64,000 bases of DNA from Symbiodinium sp. CCMP2592 (lineage: Eukaryota; Sar; Dinophyceae; Suessiales; Symbiodiniaceae), in the NCBI GenBank assembly GCA_905221615.1, contig CAJNDT010000946.1, forward strand, positions 646,865 to 710,864, in the 5' to 3' direction. Position numbers and translations under genes: made by a program. The notes below the pieces were generated by a model that did not search any database, had not been told where the DNA came from, and saw only the letters and a list, made by a program, of their open reading frames with translations. Shown piece after piece: positions 11,209 through 21,606 of this stretch (position 1 is the stretch's first letter; the number at the start of each line of letters is the position of its first letter).

Positions 11209-11650
11209 AAAGCCCTAAAGCTGTCTCCGATGGTCAGATCCAGCTGGGATCCGGCTACTCTGGTGGGGTGCCATGTCTTGGACTCGAAGCCCAGCCCTCC
11301 CTGTGGGCCCTTTTTCGCTTTTTGTAGTCCTAGGTTCCTTTTCAAGTTACCCAATACCTAGGTTCCTTTTCAAGTTACCCAATACCAAAAAGGGAGCCCT
11401 TTTTTCCTAGTAGGGTTTTGGGGTTTAGGGCTTAGGACTCATAAACCCTTAACCCTTAAAGCCCTAAACCCAAACCCTTTGGTCAAGCCCTGCCTCTTCC
11501 TGTATCCCCGAACCCTACAAAATAGTAGGTTCTGACCCGTGTAATTAGAGGATATAACTCTTAAGCCAGTAGGTTTTTGTATGCCCAGATTCCTAAACCC
11601 TAAACCCTAAACCCTCTTCCCGAATTCCTCTCGGCACCGCATCTCCCAAG

Positions 11651-14593
11651 GACCTGCGCTGTGAGTTCAGCCTCCTCGAGGCCAGGAGGACCATTTAGGG
11701 CTTCTATACCCCTAAGACTCCAAGTATACAGATAGTACCTACTTTGGGGTCTAAAGTCTATAAATGCTACCTACTTTGGGCTATTTGGAGTCTTAAGGTA
11801 CTGTAGGGTTTATGGGTTCTGGGGTTTTGGGATCCAATAAATACAGGGTTCCCTTAAAGGGTTCTAGAAGGGGTTTAGAGGATTTTCTGGGGTGTTAAGC
11901 CTTCTGGAGGCCAGGAGGAAGCCTTCGGACCCGTAAGGGTTTAGGGGCACTGCACTGAACAAGCCAGGGCAATGATGTCATGGCCACCATCACCGACATG
12001 CGCCTGGGCTGTTCAGACGCCGGCATCCAGGTAACACGGGGGTTGGAATAATTAGTAACACCATTCTCCAGGGTTCCTGACTAGAAGTCCAGCTTGGTAC
12101 ATATTAGTACATCCTAAAACCCCATCCTACTCATTAACACCCTCAGATTACATGTAACTGTAGGGGGAACTCCAAAGGACGCGCGTCCCCACGGCGTTCG
12201 AATCGGGCAAGCTAAGGCGGCGTGGGGAAAGCGAGTAGTGCTGCTTTAGTGAAGGAGTTTCGTTGCATGACCTGGTTTGGGTTGCTAGCTTTGGGACTTT
12301 GGGGAGTTTGTGATCGGTGCCAGAGGTAGACAGACGAAATGTTCGGCATTCAAGCTGCTGATTATCAATGCTGCCACGGCAGCAGATACATATTGCTGCG
12401 TGGATCACGGCTTCGTGTTGGAGTTTCTCATGACGGCCATGGCCGGTTCATATTGTCAGATGCGGCTGGGGGGTGCAATCTGTTTGTTGGTAGTGATTGA
12501 CATAGCTTTGCGGCCTTTGGTCTGTGGCTTGGGGCGATAAGGACCCCAAGTCCTAATCCCCCAAAGCTAGACCCTACGCATCCAAGACTTTAGCCTTAAA
12601 CCCTTAAGCCCTAAACTCTAAATCTCGTGACCTCTGAACCTTCATGCTTATAACTTTTAATGGAATGCTGGCAGAAAAATTCTCAGAGCAGCAAAGGATC
12701 AACCTCAACGTGGTGCCCTGCTTTGGGGCTTCCGTCACCAATAACCAGGCAAGGCTCACGGCTATGGGAGAGGTTTCTTACACTCCCTAAAGTCCAAACC
12801 CCTGTAAACCTTAATCAGTCCATGCCCTTGTAATTACTTGTTGAAGCCTTGATTCAGGGCTGTGGGATTAGGGTCGAGGAAGCAGGGCTTGAGGCCTAGG
12901 ATTTTGGCTTAGGGTTTAGGGTTTAGGATCTGAGGTATAAGGTTTAGTGTCAGAAATATAGGCTTCAGGTTGTAAGGTTTACCGGTGCCTATTAGACCGG
13001 CTTCTTAGTGGACAAGTGGTCTGGTTACTTCCTCTCTCTCTTTCTCTCTATTGCTTGCTCTCCGTATGTTTCTATGTCCTTCACCCGGTATGTAAGCACA
13101 TGCATAGTATGACTGTGTTGTGTCATCATGACATTGCCATCGCTTTACAGCCGTTTCTGCTGAATGGTGTGATAGTGCTCAGTGCTTTTAGTCTCGCTAT
13201 TGTAGTGCTAGTTGACTGCTGCTTGGCTATGACTACTGCTCGTGCAGCAACAGGAATGGTTACAGATCATGTTGAAGTATTTCGCTATCTTGTCAAGACT
13301 GTTAGTGTGACTGCACCCATCCTGCCCTAAACCCTGAACCTCGAACCCTAAACCCTATGATCCCTCGACCCTAAATCTCTTCATCGCCCTGGCATGAAAA
13401 TGCTCAGCTGGAAGCTGGTATTCATGATGCCTCCTAGACTGAAACACAACTGTAGGGTCCACGGTATCTTAATGATGCGTTACTGGGCTGCATATTTTTG
13501 GGAGTAGCCTGGTATTCAGATACGGCCCCAGGGCAGGACAGCGAATAAAGTCGGAAGTGATGTTCAACGCGTCGCGTCTGACAATCCCCCACAGACACAT
13601 GCAAACTTGAGTATTCAGTCTTCGAAATTACAGAAGTTAAGGTTTGCGAAATCTGGTTCCCTGAATGTCGCTTAAAGGGTCCAAGTAACTGTATAGTATA
13701 TACTTTAGGGTATTCAATACCTACTATGGTACTTGGACCCTGTGGGTTTGCGCGTGGGAAGAAGGCGGCAGGTTTCCCCAGCTGCTGCCTTATAGGATCC
13801 TTAAGGGGGGGTGGTTCAAGGGGGGAGGGTACTAGGGAGCTTTGGGGAACCTTAGGGAAGCTTAGGGAGTATTGGGGAATAATGGGGATTACTAGGTTAC
13901 CTACCCCCCTTGGACCACCCCCCCTTAAGGACATCCTAAGCTGCTGTGGTGAGATGTCCGAGTGGTTTCCTGGTTGATCTCGGGAGTCCCCGATAAACTG
14001 GGTTCGTGTTAAAGTTACCATAATTTAGCTTCTTTTGTGGGTTCCATAAGGGTCTAGTGTTTAAGGTATTTAGGGTTCTATATGGGCTTCGGGGTTAAAG
14101 GATGTAACTTAAGTTGCCAACAATACAGAATCCATATCATGTACTATGCTTCCCTATTCAGGTAACTTGTATTAATGCCTGATGGTCTCCCGATGGTGTC
14201 CGATTCTTTCCTGGGTATCCCCTGGTTGGTGTCTGGGCGGTGTCATCAAGTACTATAGGGGCCAAAATAATTGCCGGTCGTGGTGGCAGTGATGGCCGTG
14301 TTCGTCTTGCTCGTCACGATGGCGCTTGTGGTCGCGGGGGTAAAACGGTGGTCATGGTGGTCGTGGTCGTCTTGGTCGTCGTGGCCAGGGCGTCGTACTG
14401 TCGTACTGCTCTATATCACTGTTTGGGCCCTACACTGGACTAGTAGTTCAAGCTTTCAGCCTTGCGTGACTAGTTGTACATGCGGGTTTACGGCACAGCT
14501 CTTGCGCAGACCGCTGAACTTGCCCACGACGGCGTAGAATGGAGCAAGCTGACATCGGCGATCGAGGAGGCCCATGCAATCGATGCAGACTGA
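11651..14593 (+). CDS. candidate multi-exon gene, 3' part (unknown function)
   Basis: Four exons join in phase 0: 11651-11680 (DLRCEFSLLE), 11968-12030 (GNDVMATITDMRLGCSDAGI...), 12689-12748 (QQRINLNVVPCFGASVTNNQ) and 14510-14593 (TAELAHDGVEWSKLTSAIEE..., then TGA). Donors are GC (GAG before GCCAGG), GT (CAG before GTAACA) and GC (CAG before GCAAGG); acceptors are AG with a pyrimidine-rich lead. A possible 21-nt exon at 13408-13428 (LEAGIHD) also keeps phase. The last exon is amphipathic and helix-prone. I do not recognise the family, and the 5' end is not found. The mixed GC/GT donors match those of the AAA+ gene at 49849. The model was chosen by eye among alternatives. Confidence 0.45.
13793..13938. 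repeat. MITE family XVII copy
   Basis: The arms TAGGATCCTTAAGGGGGGGT and CCCCCTTAAGGACATCCTA match those of 6976-7117. Confidence 0.75.
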
Positions 14594-14666
14594 GGGGTTT
14601 GTTGTTGCTCAAATGTCTAGTCTAGGGTCTATATCAAGCAGTCCAATAAGATGTCCTATGTTTTTG

Positions 14667-14765
14667 CATGAGTATAGCTGGGGAGCTGGAAAAGCTTAAG
14701 TCTCAAGGGTGCGGCTTCTCTCAGCAAGGTCGCCAGAACATGTGCGACCACTACTCCATGCGGTG
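14667..14765 (+). CDS. coding-like island
   Basis: An ATG-initiated frame begins MSIAGELEKLKSQGCGFSQQ and runs into a decayed family I element after about 33 codons. It lies just after the stop of the preceding candidate gene. It might be a first exon. Confidence 0.25.
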
Positions 14766-15330
14766 GAATCCGACCCTAAGGACATGTACGTGCCCACATA
14801 GTTTATGCTTTTGCGCTGAAGGGGTTCCTATGTAGGTACCAGCGAGTTAGATATCTGGACCACTTATTAAACGAAGCAGAATGACAGCCGAATAGAAGCA
14901 TTAAGCCCGCCCGAAGCAACCCCCGTCAATCCTCTGACATCGCTGAGCTGTAGCCTGACGGCATGCCTTCTTGAAGAAAGCCACATGAACCTTCGAATCA
15001 GCAAAAGTATACGGCATACTTGTTTGTGTCCTCTCTCCCTCTCTGTTTGCCTTTCTCCCTCTGTCTGTTGCTTTCGATCTTTCAGATGGTCTAACAGTCT
15101 TCTGCGCCCTGTTGCGCATTCTCTTCGAGTCGTCTCTGCCTCTCTCCCCCTCTCTTACTATGCCTGTAGGCCGCCACGTGCGTCCTTGGGCACCTATAGC
15201 AGAGGCAAGTATGTACCCGCGCATGGAAGTCTGCACAAGCAAGCGGGCCGGCAGGGGGCACCGGGAAGCCAGGCAAGTACACAGCAGACAACCAAGCACC
15301 CGAAAGTCATAGATTTGTGTGACTTTGTGT

Positions 15331-15530
15331 GAGACCCAGAGAGAGAGGGAGAGAGAGAGAGAGCGCGAGAGAGACAGAGAGACAGAGAGACAGAGAGACA
15401 GAGAGACAGAGAGACAGAGAGACAGAGAGACAGAGAGACAGAGAGAGAGAGAGAGAGACAGAGAGAGACACAGAGAGAGAGAGAGAGAGCGAGACAGAGA
15501 GAGAGAGAGAGAGAGAGAGTGTGTGTGTGT
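15331..15530. repeat. GAGACA/GAGA purine microsatellite
   Basis: About 200 bp of almost pure GA with periodic GAGACA on the plus strand. The overlapping RERERERE and LSLSLSLS frames are artefacts of this repeat. Confidence 0.95.
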
Positions 15531-16121
15531 AGAGGGTTTCGTTTCGGGGATCTGAAGTGGGGTGTATGTTGGGATTTGGGTGAGGGTACCTAGGAACCAT
15601 CTGGCTCCCTGGAAGTAATAAGTACAGACGTTTAGGGTTTAGGGTATTGACGGCTTAGGCGTTTTGAATGCTAGCACACACTTTAGCATTGATGCTGATG
15701 GACGCTTAGGGTTACGGTTTGGGAATGTTGGAATCCTAGCACACACTTTAGCATTGATGCTGATGGAGGCAATCAGATGCCTGCATTAACCTAAGTACCC
15801 TCACTCTAGTCCTAACCACAAACCTGCGTAATTACTCTGTATTTATTTCCCACTCAGTCTTATGCATCTCGCGCGGTTTTTGCCAACGGCAGTCATGTCT
15901 CCAGTTCATGTTTCACCCCAAACTCTCAGCCCTAAGCCGTATGGATCTGACTTTGTACTCGCTGCTATGTAGATGCAAGTGCACATCTCCGGACTCATCC
16001 TGGAGGGAAGGCATGTGGACAGCGGCGGTTCTGAAGGCAGCGTATACAAAGAGGTTCGGCGGGCTTGATGTCCGCGGTCGCTCTGGATCTCTCGCTGAAT
16101 CCTACACAGCTTCACGAACCA

Positions 16122-16261
16122 GGATGCCGATTGCGGAAGTAATCAGCTGACCGCTCTCCCGTGCTTTGCTTCTGTCCAAGAGGGAATCTTGGGGGAAGTT
16201 GAGTACCCTGCGAAGTTCTGGGTCGGCAAGATCAAGGGATTGGGAAAAGACAGGACGTGAC
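16122..16261 (+). CDS. coding-like island (possible last exon)
   Basis: The plus frame reads ...ALPCFASVQEGILGEVEYPA and continues to AKFWVGKIKGLGKDRT before TGA. A minus-strand frame overlaps it. The plus reading has the more protein-like composition, but nothing identifies it. Confidence 0.25.
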
Positions 16262-16379
16262 ACTCGGGATGTGTAACCCTAAACCCTAAAGCCCTCAACC
16301 CTAAAACCCTAAACCCCATGTGCGCTCCGCCATCTCCGTCGAGCCGAGGAATTCCTCCACAATACCCACGCCAAACTGG

Positions 16380-16493
16380 CATACTGTAGGGGCCGTAATA
16401 ATTTGCCTTTTCTATTTTGGGGGTTCCTTATTACAACTATAGTAAAAAATGGTCCCGAAACCCTGTTCTGATTATTAAGGCCCCTATAGTATG
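16380..16493. repeat. MITE family III copy (114 bp)
   Basis: The arms CATACTGTAGGGGCCGTAAT and ATTAAGGCCCCTATAGTATG flank TTGGGGGTTCCTTATTA. Many family III relatives, often decayed, occur in the window (for example 762, 21430, 39690, 42114 and 45940). Confidence 0.85.
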
Positions 16494-16875
16494 CAGATAA
16501 CACAGAGGTTGATCTCACGGCCAAACATTTACGTAGGCACTTATATAAGTAGCTGGGGAAAAGCCTAGAAAGATAGCTATAGCCGCAAGAGCAACCAAAA
16601 CCCGCGCCGCCTTCAACTTGCAGCATACATGGTAGAGCCGTCTTCCTCCCAGTATACCTGCACGGCTCGACCCCAACACCCTAGAGCAGCGCCTCTTTAG
16701 ATCTGTGGATGCTGGGTCTTGTCGGTACTTACGGAGAATAGAGCCTCGGATTATTCCAGCATCCCCCCAATCACGGGGTTTGGTTAACAGCCGGACGCCC
16801 GAACAGCCCCTCCCAAACCCTGCGCTCCAAAGTACCTATGCATCATGTGCTTTTCGCCAGATCTAAGTTACTAAG

Positions 16876-17241
16876 GACCGTATCAAACATAGCAACTCAA
16901 AGATCCGAGGTCACTCTGTCATTTATTGGTTCGAGCGCGTGACCGCTGAAGGTATCATTTACTTGAAGTACCAAATATTCGCTCCATTCCACCGAGGCAA
17001 GAAGGCTATAGAAGGGACTTCCTAATTAGGCATTCAACACATGCTGCAAAACACCACCGCTTTCGGCGATGGCCTGACGACTGCGCCTATGTGGGCTTCA
17101 CACATGTCCCCGCTGTACAGCAGAGCAGTCGGCAGCACGTCGCGCTGCTCAAAAGTCCTGACACCACGGACCTTGCTAGCAGTGAGCCTTAAAGCGTTTA
17201 TAAACCCGCTCGATAAAGCTACCCTAAACCCTAAACCCTAA
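16876..17241 (+). pseudogene. 122-codon frame broken by one TAA
   Basis: From an AG acceptor the frame reads DRIKHSNSKIRGHSVIYWFE... for 49 codons, meets TAA at 17023-17025, then continues in the same frame (LGIQHMLQNTTAFGDGLTTA...) until it runs into CCCTAAA repeats at 17220. Either this is a coding region with a nonsense change, or the stop is spliced out. A GC donor (CGAG before GCAAGA) and the AG at 17027-17028 would remove about 33 bp, which is very short for an intron. Repeat-free and protein-like; no family recognised. Confidence 0.3.
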
Positions 17242-17356
17242 AAACCCTAAACCCTAAACCCCTTCAATCAATAAGAAGCGCGAGCCCAGAACCATGCTAA
17301 TCCTTGACAGATCACGAAGCACAAGGGCGACAGCGGTTTGATGGCCGGGAGCCGAG

Positions 17357-17585
17357 TATGAGAGGGGCCTTAATAATTACCTATAAAGAAATTGGGGCCT
17401 TTTGGGGGCTCCTTAGTACTATTGTAATATAGTATGCCCCAAAACCCTTTTCTAATTATTCCCTGAGGGTCCATGTACCCAAATAGTATATACTTTAGGC
17501 CCAATGTACCCATATAGGGAGTACTTTAAGGCCAATGTATATACTATTTAGATACATGGACCCTTAGGGTATTATAAGGCCCCTA
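17357..17585. repeat. MITE family III copy interrupted by family I
   Basis: The outer element starts GAGGGGCCTTAATAATTACC and ends AAGGCCCCTATA. Its right part (CTAATTATT...) is split by the 109-bp element at 17461-17569. TATT occurs on both sides of the insertion, a likely target duplication. Confidence 0.85.
17461..17569. repeat. MITE family I copy (109 bp), nested
   Basis: Complete inverted ends (CCCTGAGGGTCCATGTACCC and ATACATGGACCCTTAGGG) sit inside the family III element. Confidence 0.85.
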
Positions 17586-17589
17586 TACC

Positions 17590-19160
17590 ATTTGCCTTCG
17601 AGTCATGGTGGTTTGGGGCTTTGCAGCTCGAGGGTTCTCCTTGTTGTTTGCCCTGAAGCTGTAGAGGATTAGGTTTTTGGGATTTTTTCAGCGTTTATGA
17701 TGATGAAATCTCGGGGCGGGAGCAGTTTCGGGACTTAGGGAGTTTCGGAGGGATTTGAAGGTTTGGGGGTTAGCGTTTGCGGTTCTGGGCGTTGACTAGT
17801 GGACGGGAGTTCTATCTAAGCCCTAGCTCGAACGATCTGTAAGTGGACTTCTTATGTAGGCTAATGACATTTCTCACAGCAGTACTTTGCATCACGACAT
17901 CCCAAGACCAAGCCTCTTTGCCCTGTCATTTCTGACTCGAAGGCGGCCCACTTCACGCCTCTAATTCTCCAATGCTTCAGTTTTTGGTCAACCCCAGCAG
18001 TGAAACCGAAAGCTTGAGCTGCCCACAACCCTGCAGCCTACTGAGATCCTGCGGCGAGTTACGGTTTTTGCTTACTTTATGTTCGTAGTGTAAGTTGGCG
18101 ACGAAGAAGTGGTAAATTTCAGGGACTAGGCTTACTCTTGCCTACCCGACAGTCATGCGCTCTGAAGCTTCACATCTATACTGCCTCAAGCCCTTATAAA
18201 CTCAGCAATTCCCTGAAAACATTAAAGTCCTCAACATTACCCTAAGCCCTTATATAACTTACAAACTCTAAACTGTTAAGCAAGGCCCCCCCCTCAAAAA
18301 AAAAAAAAAAAAACACTAATCCGAGGCCTTTCTACCGTAGGGCCAGTCTTGATATCGCAACCCAGCCCCTAAAGGAGCCCTCATTTAGATAGCCCATATA
18401 AACCCTAAACCCTAGAAACCTAATCCCCAAACAGATCCCTTATTTAGATGGCCAATATAAACCCTAAGCCCTATAAAACCTAAACCCCGAAAGGAGCCCT
18501 TATTTAGATGGTCCGTATAAACCCTAAGCCCCAAACCATTATACAGTAAACCGCATAAAGTTGGAAACCGGATTAAGGCCACATAGTGCTGGGATTCCCT
18601 ATACATTACTCTCATAAGGATTGAGGCTATGAGGTTTCCAACTTTTGGGCTTCTACCCTGATGCTCCTGGACCCTCGCAGTGAGATCCTAAACCGTAGGC
18701 CCCAAAGCCCAAACCCTCGCCCACAAAGCCCCTAACCTGCTTAGGGTACTGTATACTGCCATAGAGTGCAACTAGAGGATCCAAAAAGCATAATCGGGGC
18801 TGGTCTTTTTAGGGTTTAGGGGGTTTAGGGTTGAGGGTGGTAGTAGACCTTAACCCACCAGCACCTACTTCTTTGTAGGATCCCGCTGAGTTCCGTAGAT
18901 TACTGTGTATATAATACGCACCTACAGCAAAGTTGGTTTTGAACCCTCTAGGACTCCCCCCACCCTCCCTAAACCCTAAACCCCCCTAAACCCCTAAACC
19001 CCTCAAAACCCCTCAAAACCCCCCTAAAACCCTCAAAACCCTGACCCCCAACGCCCTGCCAAGGCTGCCTGCAGCCAGCTTCCGGTCTCAATGGGCGGTG
19101 TCCTGGCTCGCCTCAACAGTGGTCTAGGGGTTTAGGGTTTAGGGTTCATGGTTTAGGGTC
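17590..19160. other. no supported gene
   Basis: The stretch holds a C/A homopolymer run (18291-18313), three tandem-like blocks AGGAGCCCT(C/T)ATTTAGAT with AAACCCTAAGCC (18370-18530), a palindrome with AAAGTTGGAAACC arms (about 18553-18645), a diverged family V copy (18654-18748) and a CCCTAAA cluster (18960-19040). Short islands such as LPVSMGGVLARLNS near 19080 are too weak to call. Confidence 0.4.
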
Positions 19161-19163
19161 TAG

Positions 19164-19260
19164 GACCTACCTTAACCCCGAATAACCTACCCTTTAAAGA
19201 CTTATATACAAGGAAACCACAATAAGGAACCATAAAAAGGTAGGTTCTGTAGGGTCCAGG
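19164..19260. repeat. MITE family IV copy
   Basis: The ends ACCTACCTTAACCCCGAATA and AAAAAGGTAGGTTCTGTAGG face each other. Copies at 40688, 40975, 62125 and about 62503, and a split copy at 20064/20332. Confidence 0.75.
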
Positions 19261-19420
19261 TAAAGTAGGCCCTTGTTTCCTTTTATTGGGATTCAGGCCC
19301 TTATAAGCCCCGTTAAACCCAAAAGGGCACCCTGCTTATTCCTGGGTTACTCTTGCGTGCAAGGGGGTTCAGGGTGCTGGATCCATGGCAGGGCTTACAG
19401 GTTTCAGGGTTTGGTCCTGA

Positions 19421-19642
19421 TTGAATCCGCGATTGAGGGGTCAGGACTTACAGCGGTTTGTTGGTAAGACATGCTGGGGCCTTTTTGCGGCTTATTGCGT
19501 TTGGAGCGTTTGGCTTTCGACGCCTTTCACCGTTGTGAAGGCTAACCCCATCGTCGAGCCCTCAGCGTCTACAGTTGGACTTTACTCTGAGCCCAGGGTT
19601 GATGCGGCTCGAGGCTTTGGAACATCGGCCGAGTGGGGCTAG
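19421..19642 (+). CDS. coding-like island
   Basis: An open frame after a CAG acceptor reads RFVGKTCWGLFAAYCVWSVW and then a polar stretch to TAG. It is repeat-free. It may belong to the same gene as the islands at 20192-21114. Confidence 0.25.
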   Translation: MNPRLRGQDLQRFVGKTCWGLFAAYCVWSVWLSTPFTVVKANPIVEPSASTVGLYSEPRVDAARGFGTSAEWG

Positions 19643-20063
19643 GCAGGCTCTCATATACCGTCTCATAAGACTCCGAAGGTTTTTTTTTTAGTTGCTCAGG
19701 TTGAGGGTCCTGTTAGCATCCCCCGCCCGCCGCCGGGGCAGCAGAGTCGTGTGGAGCTTATTCTCCTCATGGGCGGAAGACGAGTCAACCGTTCCTGTCC
19801 GAGAGAGTTTTCTCCCCAAACAAGCGTCAGCTATCTGGGCATCCGTCCGACAACTTGTTGGCATGCGTCGCTGAGTCCCACACGGTCAGTTAAAAGTATA
19901 GGCTTCAAGTGTTAAAGCTACCGGTGGACACTACCCCCTGAACCCTAAACCTTAAACTCCAAACCTCAGTAATACAGAAGCCTGAACAAATTACATATTA
20001 ACTTTATAGGGGTCCTTATTTTAATTGTAGTATAATGTGCCCCAAAATCCTATTCTAAGTATT

Positions 20064-20362
20064 ACCTCAACACCGAAAAACCTCCCTTTTGTAAGGACTT
20101 GTATATGGAAATCATAATAAGGAACCTGCAGCGGAGGCTGCACTTTTAGCTGTAATCGGGCTCAGAACGATGGGGATTCACAGTAACGCAGTTAGAAGAA
20201 GTGCACACCGCACTCGGCTGTTTCCACACGTGCACCTGGCTCTGTCACAAACAGGGGCCCCTGTTGAACCTAGAGGCCCGCGGAGTTCCAGTCATCACTG
20301 ATATCATGAAAGAGCATACCTGCGGCACTGGCCCCAAAAAGGTAGGTTCTTTAGGGTCCAGG
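20064..20362. repeat. MITE family IV copy split by about 200 bp of unique sequence
   Basis: The left 60% of the element is at 20064-20125 (ACCTCCC...ATCATAATAAGGAACC) and the right end is at 20332-20362 (CCCAAAAAGGTAGGTTCTTT). The intact copy at 19164-19260 shows the two belong together. The unique DNA between them carries the coding-like island at 20192-20330. Confidence 0.65.
20192..20330 (+). CDS. candidate exon inside the split MITE
   Basis: From a CAG acceptor the frame reads LEEVHTALGCFHTCTWLCHK, then QGPLLNLEARGVPVITDIMK and EHTCGT, ending at a GC donor (ACTG before GCCCCA) that coincides with the start of the right MITE part. It is Cys/His-rich but shows no clear finger spacing. Phase allows joining to 20502-20590. 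Confidence 0.4.
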
Positions 20363-20371
20363 TGTGGCCCC

Positions 20372-20496
20372 TACTTGGAAGGGCAGGGGACCTAGTAAGT
20401 CGTTTATAAGTAGGGTTATAATTGGGGTAATTCCATCTGGGGTACTTATAACTCTACTTATAACCTACTTACTAGGTCCCCTGCCCCTCCAAGTAT
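20372..20496. repeat. MITE family XII copy
   Basis: The arms TACTTGGAAGGGCAGGGGAC and GTCCCCTGCCCCTCCAAGTA are nearly perfect. Diverged relatives lie at about 2916-3050 and 46180-46300. Confidence 0.8.
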
Positions 20497-20501
20497 ATCA
20501 G

Positions 20502-20590
20502 TCACTGCTTCCCCTTTGGGCCGTGGAGAGATCCGCAAGGAGGGGCACGAAGCCTCCAAGTCGGGTGAAGACAGTGTCGACTACCGATGG
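20502..20590 (+). CDS. candidate exon
   Basis: An exon-like frame begins just after the family XII palindrome (TATATCAG acceptor), reads TASPLGRGEIRKEGHEASKS then GEDSVDYRW, and ends at a GT donor (TGG before GTAGTC). It is strongly charged and repeat-free. Confidence 0.4.
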
Positions 20591-20829
20591 GTAGTCTGTG
20601 TTAGTGTAATAAGGGCTCCTTTAAGGGATTTATAAGGGTTTTGGGTTTTAGGGTTGCGGGATGAAGGTATAGGGTTTAGGGGTGATGGTTTAGGGTTTAC
20701 GGGTTCGGGTTTAATGTAGGAACCTGATTAAGAAACCTTGGGCCTGTATTGGGATTCCTTATATGAACCCTACTATCTTGGTGTTATAGGCCAGGGTTTC
20801 TTAATCAGGTTCCTACAGTAGTCTGTGTT
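20591..20829. repeat. TTTAGGG plus palindrome insertion flanked by a 12-bp direct repeat
   Basis: GTAGTCTGTGTT occurs at 20591-20602 and again at 20818-20829. Between them lie TTTAGGG-type sequence and a palindrome (20716-20816, GTAGGAACCTGATTAAGAAA arms). The direct repeat looks like a target-site duplication. Confidence 0.65.
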
Positions 20830-20835
20830 GCAACC

Positions 20836-20944
20836 CTGGGCTTTGGAGTACCATACTTTAATACTGTTTGGGGATTTGTTACTTAAACGGAACCCATTAT
20901 GAACTAGAAGTATATACTTTTCCCTTGGTTACTTCAAAGCCCAG
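20836..20944. repeat. MITE family XXV copy
   Basis: The arms CTGGGCTTTGGAGTACCATA and GGTTACTTCAAAGCCCAG match the copy at 36455-36552, which fills an intron. Confidence 0.75.
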
Positions 20945-21032
20945 AACTAGTAATAGAATGTTATTGTCGATCGTTCTTGTCAGCCCAAGCACCGACATCT
21001 TTACTTGTAATTTACCTTGAACCCTAGTACAG

Positions 21033-21114
21033 GGGTCGAGCAACTAGTACCGGCTGTCTCGTCGATACAGCCGTACTACAACATAGCCCAAAACTTGAAA
21101 TCCTGAGCCCAAAT
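21033..21114 (+). CDS. coding-like island
   Basis: Two frames are open after the CAG at 21030-21032. One reads RATSTGCLVDTAVLQHSPKL and reaches a GT donor (AAT before GTAGGT). The other reads VEQLVPAVSSIQPYYNIAQN and stops at 21104-21106. I could not decide between a last and an internal exon. Confidence 0.3.
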
Positions 21115-21328
21115 GTAGGTATATACTGGAACCTACACCCCTAAAGCCTTATTGTTCGAGTTGTGAAGGCCGCTATCTGGGTAGTTTTTCTTGTCATCAG
21201 GATTCGAAAAGGTATCCCAGTTTCAGACAACCATCAACCCTAAAACCTACATCCCGAAACCATACCCTTAAACCCTAACCCTAAACCGTCTACACCCTAA
21301 TCCCTCAGCCCCAACCCCTACGCCCCCT

Positions 21329-21411
21329 ACGGTTGATGATATGAATACTGCATTATACACATAATTATGAATTCCTTTTTATGGGCAATGCAGGACTTAT
21401 ATCATCAGCCG
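21329..21411. repeat. MITE family VIII copy (diverged)
   Basis: The arms ACGGTTGATGATATGAATAC and GGACTTATATCATCAGCCG. Better copies at 34999, 58511 and 60761. Confidence 0.7.
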
Positions 21412-21429
21412 AGTCGAGGGGGGCGGGGC

Positions 21430-21537
21430 TGATGTAGGGGCATTTTAATATTTACATATACTATTTTGGTGGGTTCCGTATGATAACTATAGTTTGGTGG
21501 GTCCCAACACCCTCTTATAATTATTCAGCCCCCGTTT
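21430..21537. repeat. MITE family III copy (diverged)
   Basis: It starts GATGTAGGGGCATTTTAATA, carries ATTTTGGTGGGTTCCGTATG and ends ATTATTCAGCCCCCGTTTA. It abuts the next MITE. Confidence 0.65.
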
Positions 21538-21538
21538 A

Positions 21539-21606
21539 TGGGAGTTTCCGAATATAGGGGACCCTAATATGGTGCCCTACATAGTAGGATCCTTACTATA
21601 AGGACC
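21539..21606. repeat. left part of MITE family XVI, split by the retroelement
   Basis: TGGGAGTTTCCGAATATAGG up to the GGACC next to the LTR matches the left part of the intact element at 43773-43878. The right part continues at 32633-32668. Confidence 0.85.
21602..21606. other. target-site duplication GGACC (left)
   Basis: GGACC precedes the left LTR and recurs at 32628-32632 after the right LTR. Five base pairs is the usual Ty1/copia duplication length. Confidence 0.9.

Larger units (their letters stand above)
14594..16870. other. mostly repeat sequence with weak islands
   Basis: Besides the islands listed separately, it holds a decayed family I element (about 14774-14850), the GAGACA microsatellite, two diverged copies of a CACACTTTAGCATTGATGCT block (near 15676 and 15743), and a family III MITE (16380-16493). 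Opposing open frames at 14901-15332 and 16143-16626 overlap on both strands and I could not choose between them. Confidence 0.4.

Noticed and set aside
11133..11327. Frame starting [15 protein letters not shown], also at 35462 and 51546
   Set aside because: The start is the family V MITE itself; repetition reflects the element, not a gene family.
15307..15600. Open frames of Arg/Glu or Leu/Ser repeats on both strands
   Set aside because: They are translations of the GAGACA microsatellite.
20984..21006. Short exon PKHRHLYL with good splice signals
   Set aside because: Joining it to 21033 would need a 26-bp intron, which is implausibly short.
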